Origin: an uncultured Cycloclasticus sp.
Lineage (GTDB): Bacteria; Pseudomonadota; Gammaproteobacteria; Methylococcales; Cycloclasticaceae
Assembly: GCA_913060865.1 (NCBI GenBank)
Contig: CAJXTU010000011.1
Location: 1 to 64,000 of the forward strand
Direction of reading: 5' to 3'
DNA length: 64,000 bases
Position numbers and translations under genes: made by a program. How positions within the stretch are numbered: the stretch's first letter is position 1; each line of letters starts with the position of its first letter. The notes beneath the pieces are model-generated. The model did not search any database and had not been told where the DNA came from. It saw only the letters and a program-made list of their open reading frames with translations. Of this stretch, positions 7,555-18,143 are shown piece after piece.

Positions 7555-9561
7555 CTAATCATCGTTAGGCGTAAACAATAAACAAGCGACTTTATGACTA
7601 CTGCTTAAATTAACATCTCTTGGTTTAATCTGCCGACAGTCTGGCATGACATGTTCGCATCGAGTATGAAAGTGGCAGCCATCAGGTGGGTTAGAGGGAG
7701 AAGGCATATTATCGGGCAATTTAACGACCGTTTTTTCTAGGCTAGCATCCCATGTAGGTACTGCTTCTATCAACGCCTTGGTATAAGGATGTGCAGGGTT
7801 ATTAAGTACATCATCAACTGTACCGTATTCAACAATTCGACCTAAATACATAACCGCTACCGTATCTGCCAAATAAGCGACGACTGATAGGTCATGTGTA
7901 ATAAATAAATAGCTAAGCCCTTGCTCATTTTGCAACTTTTTTAATAAATTTAGAACCTGTGCTTGAACCGACACATCTAACGCGCTCGTTGGCTCGTCGC
8001 AAACAATAATAGAGGGGTTGACGGCTAATGCACGTGCGATACAAAGCCGCTGACGCTGCCCACCAGAGAACTCATGAGGGTAGCGCAATCTAACGTCTGA
8101 ATTTAGCCCAACTTTCTCTAGTAATGTGTCGCATTGATGCTCGATGTCGGCATCGGTTAGGTCCGACCGTAGGGCTCTAATCCCCTCTTCTAAAATATCC
8201 CCTACTAACATTCTGGGGTTCATGGAGGAAAATGGGTCTTGAAAAATAATTTGTAATTGCTCTCGATATTGTTTGAATGCCTGTTCAGATAACGTTGCTA
8301 GGTTTTGACCTTTATATTCAACATCACCTTCTGTGATGGGTAATAATTGTAACAAAGCTTTTCCTAACGTTGTCTTACCACAGCCCGACTCACCTACAAG
8401 TGCAGTCGTGGTACCAGCAGGTAACTCAAAACTTACATCATCCACCGCCTTAACCTGCCCGACCGTGCGTTTTAATAAACCTTTTTTTATTGGGAAGTAA
8501 ACTTTTAAACCTTTGACAATCAACGGCGAGTCATCATCAAGCTCACTTGTTCCTTCAACCAGTATATTTCCTGACTTTTCTATCAATTCAAGTTTGTCTA
8601 CTCTTACACACCTAACATGATGATCGTTAGAAAATATTGCCCACCCAAGCTCAGGTAATTCAGTACAAGAGTGCTCTTTATAATCACAACGTTCGGCGAA
8701 ACGACAGCCAACAAACGAGCCCGACAATTTAGGTACAGCGCCCGTCAACGTCACCAATAATTCTTTACGTTTATGTAGGTCAGGTAAGGCATCGAATAAT
8801 CGCCGACTATATGGATGCAACGGCTTTTTAAAAAAATCGTCACGAGACGCCACTTCAACTAATTGTCCTGCGTACATTACAGCGACTTTGTCTGCTATAT
8901 CTGCAACGATGCCTAAATCGTGTGTAATGATCCATAACGACATGCCCATTTGACGCTGAAGGTCCTTTAATAGCTGTAAAATTTGAGACTGAATCGTCAC
9001 ATCGAGGGCTGTCGTTGGTTCATCGGCAATCAACAAGTCTGGCTCATTCGCTAATGCTATTGCGATCATCACGCGTTGTCTCATGCCACCTGATAATTGA
9101 TGAGGAAAGGTTGAATAACGCTCTTCTGGGTCAGATATTCCAACTTGCTGAATGAGACTGATGACTCTTTTCCTAATTTCACTGGCCGAGCTTTTTTTAT
9201 GTGTTAAAACTGCTTCAGCTATTTGTTCTCCAATGGTCATGACCGGATTCAGTGATGTCATGGGGTCTTGGAAAATCATCGATATGCGTACGCCACGTAT
9301 TTCTCGCATATTTTTTTCTGGCATACGTAATAAATCTGACCCACGATAAATCACTTTTCCAGCTGTAATCTGAGCATTATTTGGCAATAATCTGAGCACC
9401 GACAACGCCGATATGGATTTACCACAACCTGACTCACCAACTAACGCAAATGCCTCACCCTCTGCAATATCAAAGCTTATTCCATCAACCGCTTTTATCG
9501 TTTCAGATGGTTGATTAAATTGAGTTTTTAGTCCTTGAACAGACAGTAAGGGAACTGGCAT
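7555..9561 (-). CDS. yejF: Double ABC ATPase of an oligopeptide/microcin-C type importer (YejF-like)
   Basis: A 668-residue fusion of two OppD/OppF-type ATPase domains energises import of peptides through the two permeases upstream. The first domain has Walker A GESGCGKS at residues 42-49 and the signature LSGGMRQR, followed by an oligopeptide-type C-terminal extension with a CxxxxxC cluster. The second domain repeats Walker A (GESGCGKT, about residue 390) and the signature FSGGQRQR, and ends with its own CHFHTRC-type extension. It follows serB by 2 bp and is the last gene of the operon. The tandem fused ATPase is the hallmark of YejF and glutathione-type importers. Confidence 0.9.
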   Translation of the reverse strand: MPVPLLSVQGLKTQFNQPSETIKAVDGISFDIAEGEAFALVGESGCGKSISALSVLRLLPNNAQITAGKVIYRGSDLLRMPEKNMREIRGVRISMIFQDPMTSLNPVMTIGEQIAEAVLTHKKSSASEIRKRVISLIQQVGISDPEERYSTFPHQLSGGMRQRVMIAIALANEPDLLIADEPTTALDVTIQSQILQLLKDLQRQMGMSLWIITHDLGIVADIADKVAVMYAGQLVEVASRDDFFKKPLHPYSRRLFDALPDLHKRKELLVTLTGAVPKLSGSFVGCRFAERCDYKEHSCTELPELGWAIFSNDHHVRCVRVDKLELIEKSGNILVEGTSELDDDSPLIVKGLKVYFPIKKGLLKRTVGQVKAVDDVSFELPAGTTTALVGESGCGKTTLGKALLQLLPITEGDVEYKGQNLATLSEQAFKQYREQLQIIFQDPFSSMNPRMLVGDILEEGIRALRSDLTDADIEHQCDTLLEKVGLNSDVRLRYPHEFSGGQRQRLCIARALAVNPSIIVCDEPTSALDVSVQAQVLNLLKKLQNEQGLSYLFITHDLSVVAYLADTVAVMYLGRIVEYGTVDDVLNNPAHPYTKALIEAVPTWDASLEKTVVKLPDNMPSPSNPPDGCHFHTRCEHVMPDCRQIKPRDVNLSSSHKVACLLFTPNDD

Positions 9562-9563
9562 TG

Positions 9564-10391
9564 CTAAGCTTTTAATAGATCAATAACTGTATCTAAGCCG
9601 CCAACATTTATTTGAATATCGGTTCGTGCTTGTACGGTTGGTTTTGCATGATAGGCCACACTCAACCCGGCGATATCCATCATTAGTAAGTCATTGGCAC
9701 CATCACCCATCGCCATCACTTGATGTGGTTCTATCTGTAACTCTGCTGATAAGCTAGACAGCAAGTCTGCTTTCGCTTGTGCCCCTATAATATTCCCGCT
9801 TACCTTGCCTGTTAAACAACCCTTCTCGATACCTAATGTGTTAGCCAAGGTATAATCCAGACCTAACCGTTCCTTTAGCTTGTCGGTAAAAAAGGTAAAG
9901 CCGCCCGAAACAAGCGCTAATTTGATGTTAGCTTTCTTTAAGTAACTTATTAATTCTTCAGCACCTGGGTTCAACTTCAATCGCTCATCATAAACACGTT
10001 GTAGTTTGTCAATTGGCAAGCCTTTTAATAACGCAACCCGTTGAGTTAACGATTCTTCAAAATCCAATTCACCGCGCATAGCCGCTTCGGTAATAGCAGA
10101 TACTTGTGGTTTTATGCCCAACATATCAGCTATTTCATCAATACATTCAATTGAGATTAACGTTGAATCCATATCGGTAACGAGCAGACGAACCTGTTCC
10201 CCGTTAAACTGCTCACTGAGTTTGCTCACATCACAACCCAGTTGCTCACGAAGTAATGGTAGTTCAATATCGTTAGCCGTTTGAAGGCTATAAAAATAAC
10301 CTTTATTGTCAGCATTGGTACCAAATTCAGCTCTAACAAAATCAAGCTCTTTATTCGTCAAAAGCTCTTTATGTAAAATATATTTATTCAT
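9564..10391 (-). CDS. serB: Phosphoserine phosphatase
   Basis: HAD-family enzyme for the last step of serine synthesis (phosphoserine to serine). Nucleophile D73 and acid D75 are in VTDMDSTLIS. SGGFTFF is motif II and GDGANDLLMM is motif IV. At 275 residues it lacks part of the long N-terminal extension of E. coli SerB, but the catalytic domain is complete. It sits inside the peptide-importer operon, between the second permease and the ATPase with only 34 and 2 bp gaps, so co-transcription is likely. Why serine synthesis is linked to this importer is not clear. Confidence 0.95.
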   Translation of the reverse strand: MNKYILHKELLTNKELDFVRAEFGTNADNKGYFYSLQTANDIELPLLREQLGCDVSKLSEQFNGEQVRLLVTDMDSTLISIECIDEIADMLGIKPQVSAITEAAMRGELDFEESLTQRVALLKGLPIDKLQRVYDERLKLNPGAEELISYLKKANIKLALVSGGFTFFTDKLKERLGLDYTLANTLGIEKGCLTGKVSGNIIGAQAKADLLSSLSAELQIEPHQVMAMGDGANDLLMMDIAGLSVAYHAKPTVQARTDIQINVGGLDTVIDLLKA

Positions 10392-10425
10392 TTATCAATA
10401 GGTTATGTAGTTTATATAATCTAGT

Positions 10426-11781
10426 TTATTCTATATATCTTGGGTCAAAAGCATCACGAACAGCATCCGCAAATAAGTTGGCTGCTAATACCAAGGTAAA
10501 CATAAAAACAAAGGCTGCCGTTAAAGACCACCATACAATCGGTTCACGCGCCATTTCTAGCCGTGAGGTGTTGATCATGTTTCCCCAACTATAGGTTGAA
10601 GGGTCAACACCAATATTAATATACGATAAGACAGCCTCAGCCAGTACTAAACCGCTAAAATCCAACACGATTGTTATCATCACTAAGTGCATGACATTTG
10701 GTAACACGTGGCGTTTTAGAAGTTGAAATCGGCCAACACCTAAAGCACAAGCGGCGACCACATAATCCATTTCTCGTATTTTTAACGTTTCAGCACGCAA
10801 TAATCGGCATAGCCCCGTCCAACTGGTAATGCCTAGAATAAAACATAACAATAATAAACGCATATCGGCACGGTCTTCGAGCGTTGTGAATAACGCTGGA
10901 TTATTAGCCATATAGACTTGCGCCATTAATATCGCAGCAGCAATCAGCAACACACCAGGGATTGAACTCAACGTGGTATATAAATATTGAATAACATCGT
11001 CGACCCAACCACGAAAAAAACCAGCCATCAAACCTAGTCCAATGGCAATCGGCAGCATCACTATCGTGGTGAGCCCACCAATCACTAAGCCCGTTCTGAT
11101 ACTTTTTATGGCTTGATAAAGAACATCTTCACCTACTTTATCTGTCCCCAAAATATGATAGAAAGAACCCAATGATGCAATCATTCCCACCACACAAAAA
11201 ATAACCAATAAAGTTAACAAGCCACTGTTAACCCCCTTTAGCTTGGTTTTAAATAAGTTCCTTTTCGTTAACCTTAGTAGAAAAATGAATCCTAACCAGG
11301 CTAATAAGCCGTGAGCTAAACCTTTCCCTATTTTTAAAAGTATATCGGCTTGCTTATCTGATTTAGGGTTATTTAAATGAGCACCACCATAAAGTAAACG
11401 CGGATAAAGCCACTGAGTTACACCAGCCTCATCAACATTCATTTCTTTAGCATAAGCTGTATGTGCAAAGGGTTCAGAGTATGTTTTTTCAACCTGTAAT
11501 CGGATTGGGGTTAATATAATATCCAGTACACTTAATGCCTTTGCGTGTTCGCTATAGTCACCATCTGGTAATTTCTCATAATGCTGGAGACGTACAGAAT
11601 CCAATACCCCTACCAATAAAAAGAACAATACAATAGTTAAGGAAACGACACCCATCCTATTATTAAATATTTTTGCCCAAGGCCGGCGTAGGTGTTCTTT
11701 TTTACTAGATCGCCAAACGGCGACAACTGCACCTATAACAAGGCCAAAAATTGCGATATCTGTCCACAGCAACGTCAACAT
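10426..11781 (-). CDS. yejE: Peptide ABC transporter permease, OppC/YejE-like
   Basis: Inner-membrane permease of the importer, about 451 residues. After the first membrane helix (about 40-65) a soluble, presumably periplasmic segment of roughly 90 residues contains LPDGDYSEHAKAL and is followed by a further helix pair. The conserved BPD_transp core then spans about residues 225-440, with the EAA-type loop around ACALGVGRFQLLKRHVLPNV. An ATG at 11781 overlaps the upstream permease stop by one base; a TTG one codon earlier is also possible. The N-terminal insert is of the type known in YejE. Confidence 0.88.
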   Translation of the reverse strand: MLTLLWTDIAIFGLVIGAVVAVWRSSKKEHLRRPWAKIFNNRMGVVSLTIVLFFLLVGVLDSVRLQHYEKLPDGDYSEHAKALSVLDIILTPIRLQVEKTYSEPFAHTAYAKEMNVDEAGVTQWLYPRLLYGGAHLNNPKSDKQADILLKIGKGLAHGLLAWLGFIFLLRLTKRNLFKTKLKGVNSGLLTLLVIFCVVGMIASLGSFYHILGTDKVGEDVLYQAIKSIRTGLVIGGLTTIVMLPIAIGLGLMAGFFRGWVDDVIQYLYTTLSSIPGVLLIAAAILMAQVYMANNPALFTTLEDRADMRLLLLCFILGITSWTGLCRLLRAETLKIREMDYVVAACALGVGRFQLLKRHVLPNVMHLVMITIVLDFSGLVLAEAVLSYINIGVDPSTYSWGNMINTSRLEMAREPIVWWSLTAAFVFMFTLVLAANLFADAVRDAFDPRYIE

Positions 11782-12758
11782 CAATCCAGCCTGACCCTTG
11801 GATCAACCAAGGTATATGAAATATCAGTCATTAACAGGCCAATAATGTACAAAAATGATCCTAGGAATACCATTGATCGTACAATCGCAAAATCTTGGCT
11901 ACTAATCGCATCAATGGTGTAGCTACCTAAGCCTGGTATACCAAAAAATGACTCGGTAATCAGGCTTCCCATAAACAATAATGGCAGGATCACGACGATA
12001 CCCGTTAATATGGGAATCATGGTATTTTTTAAAACATGTCTGAACAATACTTGAAGGTCAGATAATCCCTTAGCTTTTGCTGTTCTAACGTAATCTTTCG
12101 CAGCCTCTTCTAAAAACAACGTTCTATACCAACGCGCGCCTGAACCTAAACCTCCGACCACTCCAATAAAAACGGGTAAAAGAATAAATTTGAACGCATC
12201 TATGCCTGGCGCATAACCAGAAATGGGGGTTAACGCTAATAATTTCCCAATAAAGTACTGCCCTGCAATAATATAAAAAAGCCCTGAGATAGACATCAAC
12301 GTAATACATAAAAATAAACCAGCAAACTCTAAAACACTGCTTCGATAAAAAATTAATAATAAGGCAAAAGTAATATTCGCCAACACACCAAATATTAATG
12401 AGGGAATCGCTATCGCTAAGCTCGGCCACATGCGTTGCGTAATATCTGCAACAATATCCCGCCCATTATCAGATATACCCAAATCAAAGACGAACAGGCC
12501 AACGGACTTCTTAAAGAAAATAGTGTTAGATGCTTTTTGCAGCCCCTCTTCTTGCTCATTCCACAATAAGGGTAAGTGATAACCACGTTGTTGTTTCCAA
12601 TTGTCTACTGCTTCTTGAGTAACGTGCTTATCACCTAATTGCATACGCGCCATATCATCAGGTGTATTAACAACAAAAAATAACACGAACGTGAGTATAT
12701 TAACGCCTAGCAGCACGGGTACCACATAAAACAAACGTCTAATAATGTAATTAATCAT
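11781..12758 (-). CDS. yejB: Peptide ABC transporter permease, OppB/YejB-like
   Basis: Inner-membrane permease of 325 residues with about six membrane helices. The N terminus MINYIIRRLFYVVPVLLGVN is typical for OppB/YejB proteins. I therefore place the start at 12758, where ATG overlaps the stop of the substrate-binding protein gene (ATGA), not at the longer upstream start at 12848. The EAA-like loop AAKDYVRTAKAKGLSDLQV is the contact site for the ATPase. It is translationally coupled to both neighbours. Confidence 0.9.
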   Translation of the reverse strand: MINYIIRRLFYVVPVLLGVNILTFVLFFVVNTPDDMARMQLGDKHVTQEAVDNWKQQRGYHLPLLWNEQEEGLQKASNTIFFKKSVGLFVFDLGISDNGRDIVADITQRMWPSLAIAIPSLIFGVLANITFALLLIFYRSSVLEFAGLFLCITLMSISGLFYIIAGQYFIGKLLALTPISGYAPGIDAFKFILLPVFIGVVGGLGSGARWYRTLFLEEAAKDYVRTAKAKGLSDLQVLFRHVLKNTMIPILTGIVVILPLLFMGSLITESFFGIPGLGSYTIDAISSQDFAIVRSMVFLGSFLYIIGLLMTDISYTLVDPRVRLD

Positions 12759-14890
12759 AACGCTGTTGCACGTTCTATTCGGCGGTAAATGATATATGCC
12801 GGCAATAATAAGCACGCGGCTATCAACATCGCCAGCAATAAAGGCCAATACGTAGGCTTATTCCACTTATTTTGGTATATCTGACGTAACTTAGGGTCTA
12901 TATTAATGTACTTGGTTTTATTGTTAGCCATTAAATTGGGGTAGGCGTTTTTGTACCACCCATGGTGTAACGAAAAAGCCTTCGGGTGAAATCCCCATAA
13001 CCAAGGTGCATCTTGTTGTGCAATAGCGACCATTTTACTAATAATGAGCTGTCGCTCAGGTGTGTTAGCCATTGTGCTCATTTGCTCGAATAAAGCATCA
13101 AATTGTACATTTTGGTAATTAGCCGCATTCTCTCCACCGTAAATCGACTTTGCATTTTTTCCATAAAGTAAAAACAAGAAATTTTCTGGATCTGGGTAAT
13201 CAGCATTCCAACCCCACATAAACATTTGTGCACTACCTGAGCGCATCTTTTCTTGAAAACGGTTGTAATCCGTCCCTCTAATGACTAACTGTATGTTTAT
13301 CTTATTAAATTGCTTACGTAACCAATTGAGTCGAGACTTACTATCAGGGCCACTGTCCATCGTATCAAAATACAATACCAGGGGCTTCCCCGTCGCCGGG
13401 TCAATACCTTTTTGATAGCCAGCCTCGGCCAATAATCTCTTCGCTTGACCTATCGGCCGCCTAACTAACCCTTCGTCCCATGTATAAACTACTGGATTAA
13501 TACCTAATTCACCTTCAATGTAGCCAAAAATGCCAGGCGGAATAATACCTTGTGCAGGAACACCTCGACCATTTTGAAAAATGGAAATATATTCCTCGTA
13601 ATCCATCACAATTGAAATGGCTTGACGCAGTTTTTTTGCTTTATCCGAATACCCGCCCACAACCTCATTCAACATATTAAAACCAAAATAATAACTGGAT
13701 GTTGTTACCGCTGTTTGTAATCCGATACCGCGTTCAATCATATTTGTAGTCAAACCAATATCGCCGTCAGCTGAAAAACTAACTGCTTGATCAAAACTGT
13801 CAGAACTAATCCCCGAGGCATCGTAATACCCTTGTAGAAATTTATTCCAGTAGGGAATACTTTCTTTTTCTAAAGAAAAAATCACTTTATCTGTTAATGG
13901 CAGTTTTTTGCCTGCATCTTTTAATAAACCTTGTGCGCTAGCAGCCTGATCACCCTCTATGGGATAGTATTCATCATGAAAGTTTTGATTTTTTAATAAA
14001 ACCATGCGCCTATTTGGGTTATTTTCTGCTAAGAAATACGGCCCTGTACCCACTGGGTACCAATCCAAACTGATGTTTTTTGATGCCAATAATGGGTTCG
14101 AGTAAAACTCATCGGCTTCCCATGGCATCGGTGCAAAAAATGGCATCGCCAGCCAATTTATAAACTGAGGATATTTACCCTTAACCCGTATACTGAAGTG
14201 ATGATCATCAATTTTTTTCACACCAAACATTTTTTCTGATTGCAGGCGTTGAGCCTTACGCAAGGTGGGGAATTGCCGTTTTAACGCTGTTTGTTTCTTT
14301 GAAAAGTCATTAAAACCAATAATATAATTAGCCATCAAACCGGCTATTGGTGATTGTGTAGCAGGATCCGCTAGGCGTTTTATCTGGTAGATAAAGTCAT
14401 CGGCTATTAACTCCCGCGTCCCTAACGGTAAATCATAGATTGAAACAGCATCCCAATCGCTTGGTAAGTCATCATGTCGCTTTATATTGAAACTTGGATG
14501 AGGCTGAAATTTAGTTCCTGCCTTTATGCTTAGTAGGTATTCGCTATAAGCTATATCTACATCAGGTGCGGTGTTAGGTAACGGGTTGTTGTGTTTATCA
14601 AAATAGCTTACCGTCGGCATAGCCGCAGCTAATAAAGGTTCTAATTGGTAGGGGCGTTTTAAATAATGGTATTGAAATAACGGTTCATAAATTTGAGCAA
14701 TAATCGCATACTCGTTCGAGCTGTATGCTTTTGCTGGATCTAAGTGCTTAGGGCGCTCAGAAAAAGATGAGTAAATAACCTTCTCTTCCCCCTCTCCTTC
14801 AACGTAAGGGTTATTCAACGCTCTGTCCGTACAGGCGGCCATAAGCAAGAGAATAAATAGATGGGTTGCCGCCTTAAACCATTTAATCAC
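12755..14890 (-). CDS. yejA: Extracellular solute-binding protein family 5, lipoprotein with C-terminal membrane helix (YejA-like)
   Basis: Peptide-binding component of the importer, 711 residues. The signal peptide ends in a lipobox, LLMAAC, with C20 as the lipidation site. The family 5 binding fold follows: HLDPAKAYSSNEY, then YPVGTGPYFL and the late WNADYPDPENFLF. Unusually, the C terminus carries a clear transmembrane helix (about 678-700, WPLLLAMLIAACLLLPAYII) and a short basic tail. The protein may thus be fixed by a lipid at one end and a helix at the other. It is first gene of the operon and overlaps the next gene by 4 bases. Confidence 0.87.
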   Translation of the reverse strand: MIKWFKAATHLFILLLMAACTDRALNNPYVEGEGEEKVIYSSFSERPKHLDPAKAYSSNEYAIIAQIYEPLFQYHYLKRPYQLEPLLAAAMPTVSYFDKHNNPLPNTAPDVDIAYSEYLLSIKAGTKFQPHPSFNIKRHDDLPSDWDAVSIYDLPLGTRELIADDFIYQIKRLADPATQSPIAGLMANYIIGFNDFSKKQTALKRQFPTLRKAQRLQSEKMFGVKKIDDHHFSIRVKGKYPQFINWLAMPFFAPMPWEADEFYSNPLLASKNISLDWYPVGTGPYFLAENNPNRRMVLLKNQNFHDEYYPIEGDQAASAQGLLKDAGKKLPLTDKVIFSLEKESIPYWNKFLQGYYDASGISSDSFDQAVSFSADGDIGLTTNMIERGIGLQTAVTTSSYYFGFNMLNEVVGGYSDKAKKLRQAISIVMDYEEYISIFQNGRGVPAQGIIPPGIFGYIEGELGINPVVYTWDEGLVRRPIGQAKRLLAEAGYQKGIDPATGKPLVLYFDTMDSGPDSKSRLNWLRKQFNKINIQLVIRGTDYNRFQEKMRSGSAQMFMWGWNADYPDPENFLFLLYGKNAKSIYGGENAANYQNVQFDALFEQMSTMANTPERQLIISKMVAIAQQDAPWLWGFHPKAFSLHHGWYKNAYPNLMANNKTKYINIDPKLRQIYQNKWNKPTYWPLLLAMLIAACLLLPAYIIYRRIERATAL

Positions 14891-14914
14891 TGGATTATTT
14901 CACCATAACTAATC

Positions 14915-16171
14915 TTAACGTAAGACCTGCTTTTCACCTTCACTGCGCGCAATAATAACGGCGCCGCATGAATCACTAAATACATTAACACTGGTTCTGC
15001 ACATATCTAACACACGGTCAACGGCTAGGATCAATCCAATCCCTTCCAATGGCAAGCCGATAGTTACTAAAATAATACTAATTGCAACTAGGCTAGCGGC
15101 AGGAATACCAGCAACTCCAATGGACGTAACCAATGCTGTAATAACGATAAGAAATTGTTCAGAAAAACCCAAATCTAAGCCGTAGGCTTGAGCAATAAAC
15201 ATTGCCGCCACACATTCATATAAAGCAGTACCATCCATATTAATAGTAGCGCCCAGTGGTAATACGAAACTACTGGTTCGGTTGGATACCCCCGCATTTT
15301 TTTCAACACATTCTAAGGTAATAGGTAATGTGGCGGATGATGAACTGGTTGAAAACGAGGTTAACAAGGCAGGTGTCATCGCTTTGAAGTGACGCAGTGG
15401 CTTTACTCGACCAAGGTATTTCAACGCCAAAGGCATTACGCCGAACATATGCAACGCTAAAGCAATAATGACGGTGAAGAAAAAGTAGGCTAATGGCAAA
15501 AATGCTGCCAAGCCTGTTGAGGCAACTACTTTAGCCACTAATCCGAACACGCCAATGGGTGCAAACTTCATCACCCAGTCAGTCATTTTCATCATGACAT
15601 CAAGAACCGCATTCCAAAATGTCAGTAACACTGCCTTCCTTTGCTCTACCACCTGGGTCATAAAATAACCAAACAGTAAACCAAAAAATATCAAGCCAAG
15701 CATTTGACCATTTGCCGCCGCCGCAACGATATTGGTGGGTACCATTCGCAGAAATACACCCGTTATATCACCGGCGCCCTTTCCTTCTATTTTTGATGCA
15801 ATATCACTGATATCTTCGGTCAAACCGACCCGATCACGGACCGGTTCCCCGTCAATAATGCCAGGCTCGATGATATTAACCAATACAAGCCCAATAAGAA
15901 TAGCTACAACACTCGTTGAAAGGTAGTACGTTATCGTCTTACCACCTAAACGGCCTAAGCCGCCAAGGTTACCCATATTAGCAATACCGCAAATAATGGA
16001 CGATAAAATAAGCGGTACAATCAGCATTTTTAACGCATTTAAAAATAGCGTCCCTAAAAATACATACACATCGTAAAATAAAAACGTACCTACACCCGCG
16101 CTTTCACCTGTTGCTATACCAGCAACAATGGCCAAGCCAATGGCGATAAAAATTTGCCAGTGGAGTTTCAC
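14915..16171 (-). CDS. Dicarboxylate/amino acid:cation symporter (GltP/DctA family)
   Basis: Sodium- or proton-coupled transporter of the DAACS family, 418 residues. It has eight predicted membrane helices and two re-entrant loops. The serine-rich loop SFSTSSSSATLPITLE (about residue 268) and the NMDGTALYE motif (about 312) form the substrate and cation site. Substrate choice between glutamate/aspartate and C4-dicarboxylates cannot be read from sequence alone. The stop of ppiD is only one base before this start, so it is probably read from the ppiD transcript. Confidence 0.92.
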   Translation of the reverse strand: MKLHWQIFIAIGLAIVAGIATGESAGVGTFLFYDVYVFLGTLFLNALKMLIVPLILSSIICGIANMGNLGGLGRLGGKTITYYLSTSVVAILIGLVLVNIIEPGIIDGEPVRDRVGLTEDISDIASKIEGKGAGDITGVFLRMVPTNIVAAAANGQMLGLIFFGLLFGYFMTQVVEQRKAVLLTFWNAVLDVMMKMTDWVMKFAPIGVFGLVAKVVASTGLAAFLPLAYFFFTVIIALALHMFGVMPLALKYLGRVKPLRHFKAMTPALLTSFSTSSSSATLPITLECVEKNAGVSNRTSSFVLPLGATINMDGTALYECVAAMFIAQAYGLDLGFSEQFLIVITALVTSIGVAGIPAASLVAISIILVTIGLPLEGIGLILAVDRVLDMCRTSVNVFSDSCGAVIIARSEGEKQVLR

Positions 16172-18079
16172 TTATTCAGCCTTATTTGAATAAACCACAT
16201 CAGCATCAACGCCTAAGTTTGCCAGTGATGCCGCTAGAGTTACTTCACCCGTTAAACGGGCCAAAAACTCTCTAAAGGATTCCCGTGACGCCTCAGTAAT
16301 ATCCGCCTTATCGCCATCGGTGATTTTACTCAACTCAATCAGTGCAACATCACCATTTTCCAGTGTCGTTAACTTGAAGGATGGTTTATCAGCTGTTGGG
16401 TGAGACATACTAAATGCCTCCCTTAATAAATTAGCTGAAACGGTTTTATCATTTCTTGTTACCGGGCCGATGTCTTGCAAAGTCACCCCGTCTTGTGAGG
16501 CCAAATCATCAATAGGAAAACCAGACTGAACCTTAGCTAGAAAATCGCTACCTTTTTTATTAAGTAACTCAATAGCCTTACCTGTTTTAACAGCCAGTTC
16601 AACCCTATCTTTCACGCTATCTAGTGGCTTAACTTCTTCCGGTTTATATTGGTTAATACGTAAAACTACCAGGTGTTCTGAATCCAGTTCAACAACATCA
16701 CTATTGTTACCCGCTAATACATCTTCATTGAATATCGCCCGACGTACTTTATTAGATGCCGATACACCCTCCCCGTTAGTTTGCGTTACCCCTGCTTGGA
16801 GTTTAATAGTCAGCCCCAATTCTTCTACTAAAGGGTCTAATGAGTCTGGGTTTTCAAAACTTAGCTCGGCTAAACGTTCCGCTACTTGATAAAACTTTTC
16901 ACTAGCAATATTAGTTCTAAAAAGCTCGCTCACTTTATCCTTAACCGCTTCATAAGGCTGAACCTTATCGGACTCTTTTGAGGTTAATTTTATAATTTGA
17001 AAACCATAGGCAGTTTGAGTTACCTCACTCACCTCACCTTCTTTAAGTGACGCGAGAGCCGTTTCAAACTCATCACCCATCATACCGTCAGTGATGATGC
17101 CTAGGTCGCCACCTATTTTGGCGGAACCTATATCATCAGAGAACTCTTTCGCTAATGTCGTAAAGCTCTCTCCCTGCTTAAGCCTAGTTAAAACCAACTC
17201 AGCTTGCGCTCTTTTTTCCTCAGAATCAACTTCCGGTGTACCTATAGGCGCTTCAAAAAGAATATGACTTGCTCTACGGTGACCGGCCACTGAATATGAT
17301 TGCTGCTCACTTTCATAAAAGGCCAGCAACTCTTCCTCTGTTGGTTCAACCTCCAACATAAGCTTCGCTAAGCTTAATTCAACATAATCAATAGATGCTT
17401 CTTCAGGCGTCTTATATAAATGCTCATTTTCAGCATAATTTGCTTCAACCTCTTCTTCAGTCACCGTTAAACCTGTTATTGCAGAAGTGATCGGAAGCGA
17501 TAGGTATTTGATATCTCTTGTTTGATTTGTCAGGCGATAAAACTCTTCTATTTCGCTGTCATCAATTAAAGTGGTCCCTACAATTGAGTTTAAAAATTGC
17601 TCTCGTGTAATACCTGACCGTACATTTTCTACGAAACTTGCCGTAGTTAAACCCCTGGCTTGCAAAAGCTGCTCATAAGTAGCTTTATCAAATTGCCCAT
17701 CTTTCTGAAAGGCATCTAATTTGGAAATAATATCAAGAACGGCTTTATCTGAAGCAACATATCCATCATCAGCAACCGTTTGAAGCACTAATTGGTCTTG
17801 AACCAACCGATTTAATGACTCTTGTCGTAGAGCTTCTTCACTGAACAAATCAGCTGAGTACTGTTCGCCATATTGTTCTTTCAATTGAGCCACACGGTTT
17901 TGATACGCATTATTTAGCTCAGCTTGATAAATCTTATACTCCCCTACTTCAGCTATCGGTGTTTCAGACCCTCCACTGGTGTAATTTTGCAAACCAAATA
18001 AAGCAAATGGTATCGATATCATTATCAGAATAACAACGCCTAACCAACCTTTCACATGTACTCTCAATCTATCTAACAT
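16172..18079 (-). CDS. ppiD: Periplasmic folding chaperone PpiD
   Basis: Inner-membrane-anchored chaperone near the SecYEG exit, 635 residues. One membrane helix (about 13-32) follows a short cytoplasmic tail. A SurA-like N-terminal helical domain covers about 36-200. A parvulin (PpiC) domain is at about 265-360, containing RRASHILFE, GGDLGII and AYGFQIIKL. The length is like E. coli PpiD (623). It lies downstream of hupB with two tRNA genes in between, the usual lon-hupB-ppiD order. Confidence 0.94.
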   Translation of the reverse strand: MLDRLRVHVKGWLGVVILIMISIPFALFGLQNYTSGGSETPIAEVGEYKIYQAELNNAYQNRVAQLKEQYGEQYSADLFSEEALRQESLNRLVQDQLVLQTVADDGYVASDKAVLDIISKLDAFQKDGQFDKATYEQLLQARGLTTASFVENVRSGITREQFLNSIVGTTLIDDSEIEEFYRLTNQTRDIKYLSLPITSAITGLTVTEEEVEANYAENEHLYKTPEEASIDYVELSLAKLMLEVEPTEEELLAFYESEQQSYSVAGHRRASHILFEAPIGTPEVDSEEKRAQAELVLTRLKQGESFTTLAKEFSDDIGSAKIGGDLGIITDGMMGDEFETALASLKEGEVSEVTQTAYGFQIIKLTSKESDKVQPYEAVKDKVSELFRTNIASEKFYQVAERLAELSFENPDSLDPLVEELGLTIKLQAGVTQTNGEGVSASNKVRRAIFNEDVLAGNNSDVVELDSEHLVVLRINQYKPEEVKPLDSVKDRVELAVKTGKAIELLNKKGSDFLAKVQSGFPIDDLASQDGVTLQDIGPVTRNDKTVSANLLREAFSMSHPTADKPSFKLTTLENGDVALIELSKITDGDKADITEASRESFREFLARLTGEVTLAASLANLGVDADVVYSNKAE

Positions 18080-18103
18080 ATATATAACCTACATAAAATT
18101 TTC

Positions 18104-18139
18104 AAAAAAAAACCCTAAGACCATAACGGCCTTAGGGTT
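18104..18139 (-). terminator. Rho-independent terminator after tRNA-Asp
   Basis: On the minus strand a 9-bp stem AACCCTAAG/CTTAGGGTT with an 11-base loop is followed by seven T. It ends the hupB/tRNA transcript just before ppiD. Confidence 0.88.
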
Positions 18140-18143
18140 GTTT

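Noticed and set aside
12124-12429. Open frame of 101 codons on the minus strand inside yejB
   Set aside because: It is an overlapping frame of a well-supported permease gene, with Cys/Phe/Tyr-rich composition typical of shadow frames.
12759-12848. Longer N terminus for the YejB-like permease
   Set aside because: The extra 30 residues read the end of the substrate-binding protein gene in another frame, while ATG 12758 overlaps its stop and yields the normal permease N terminus.
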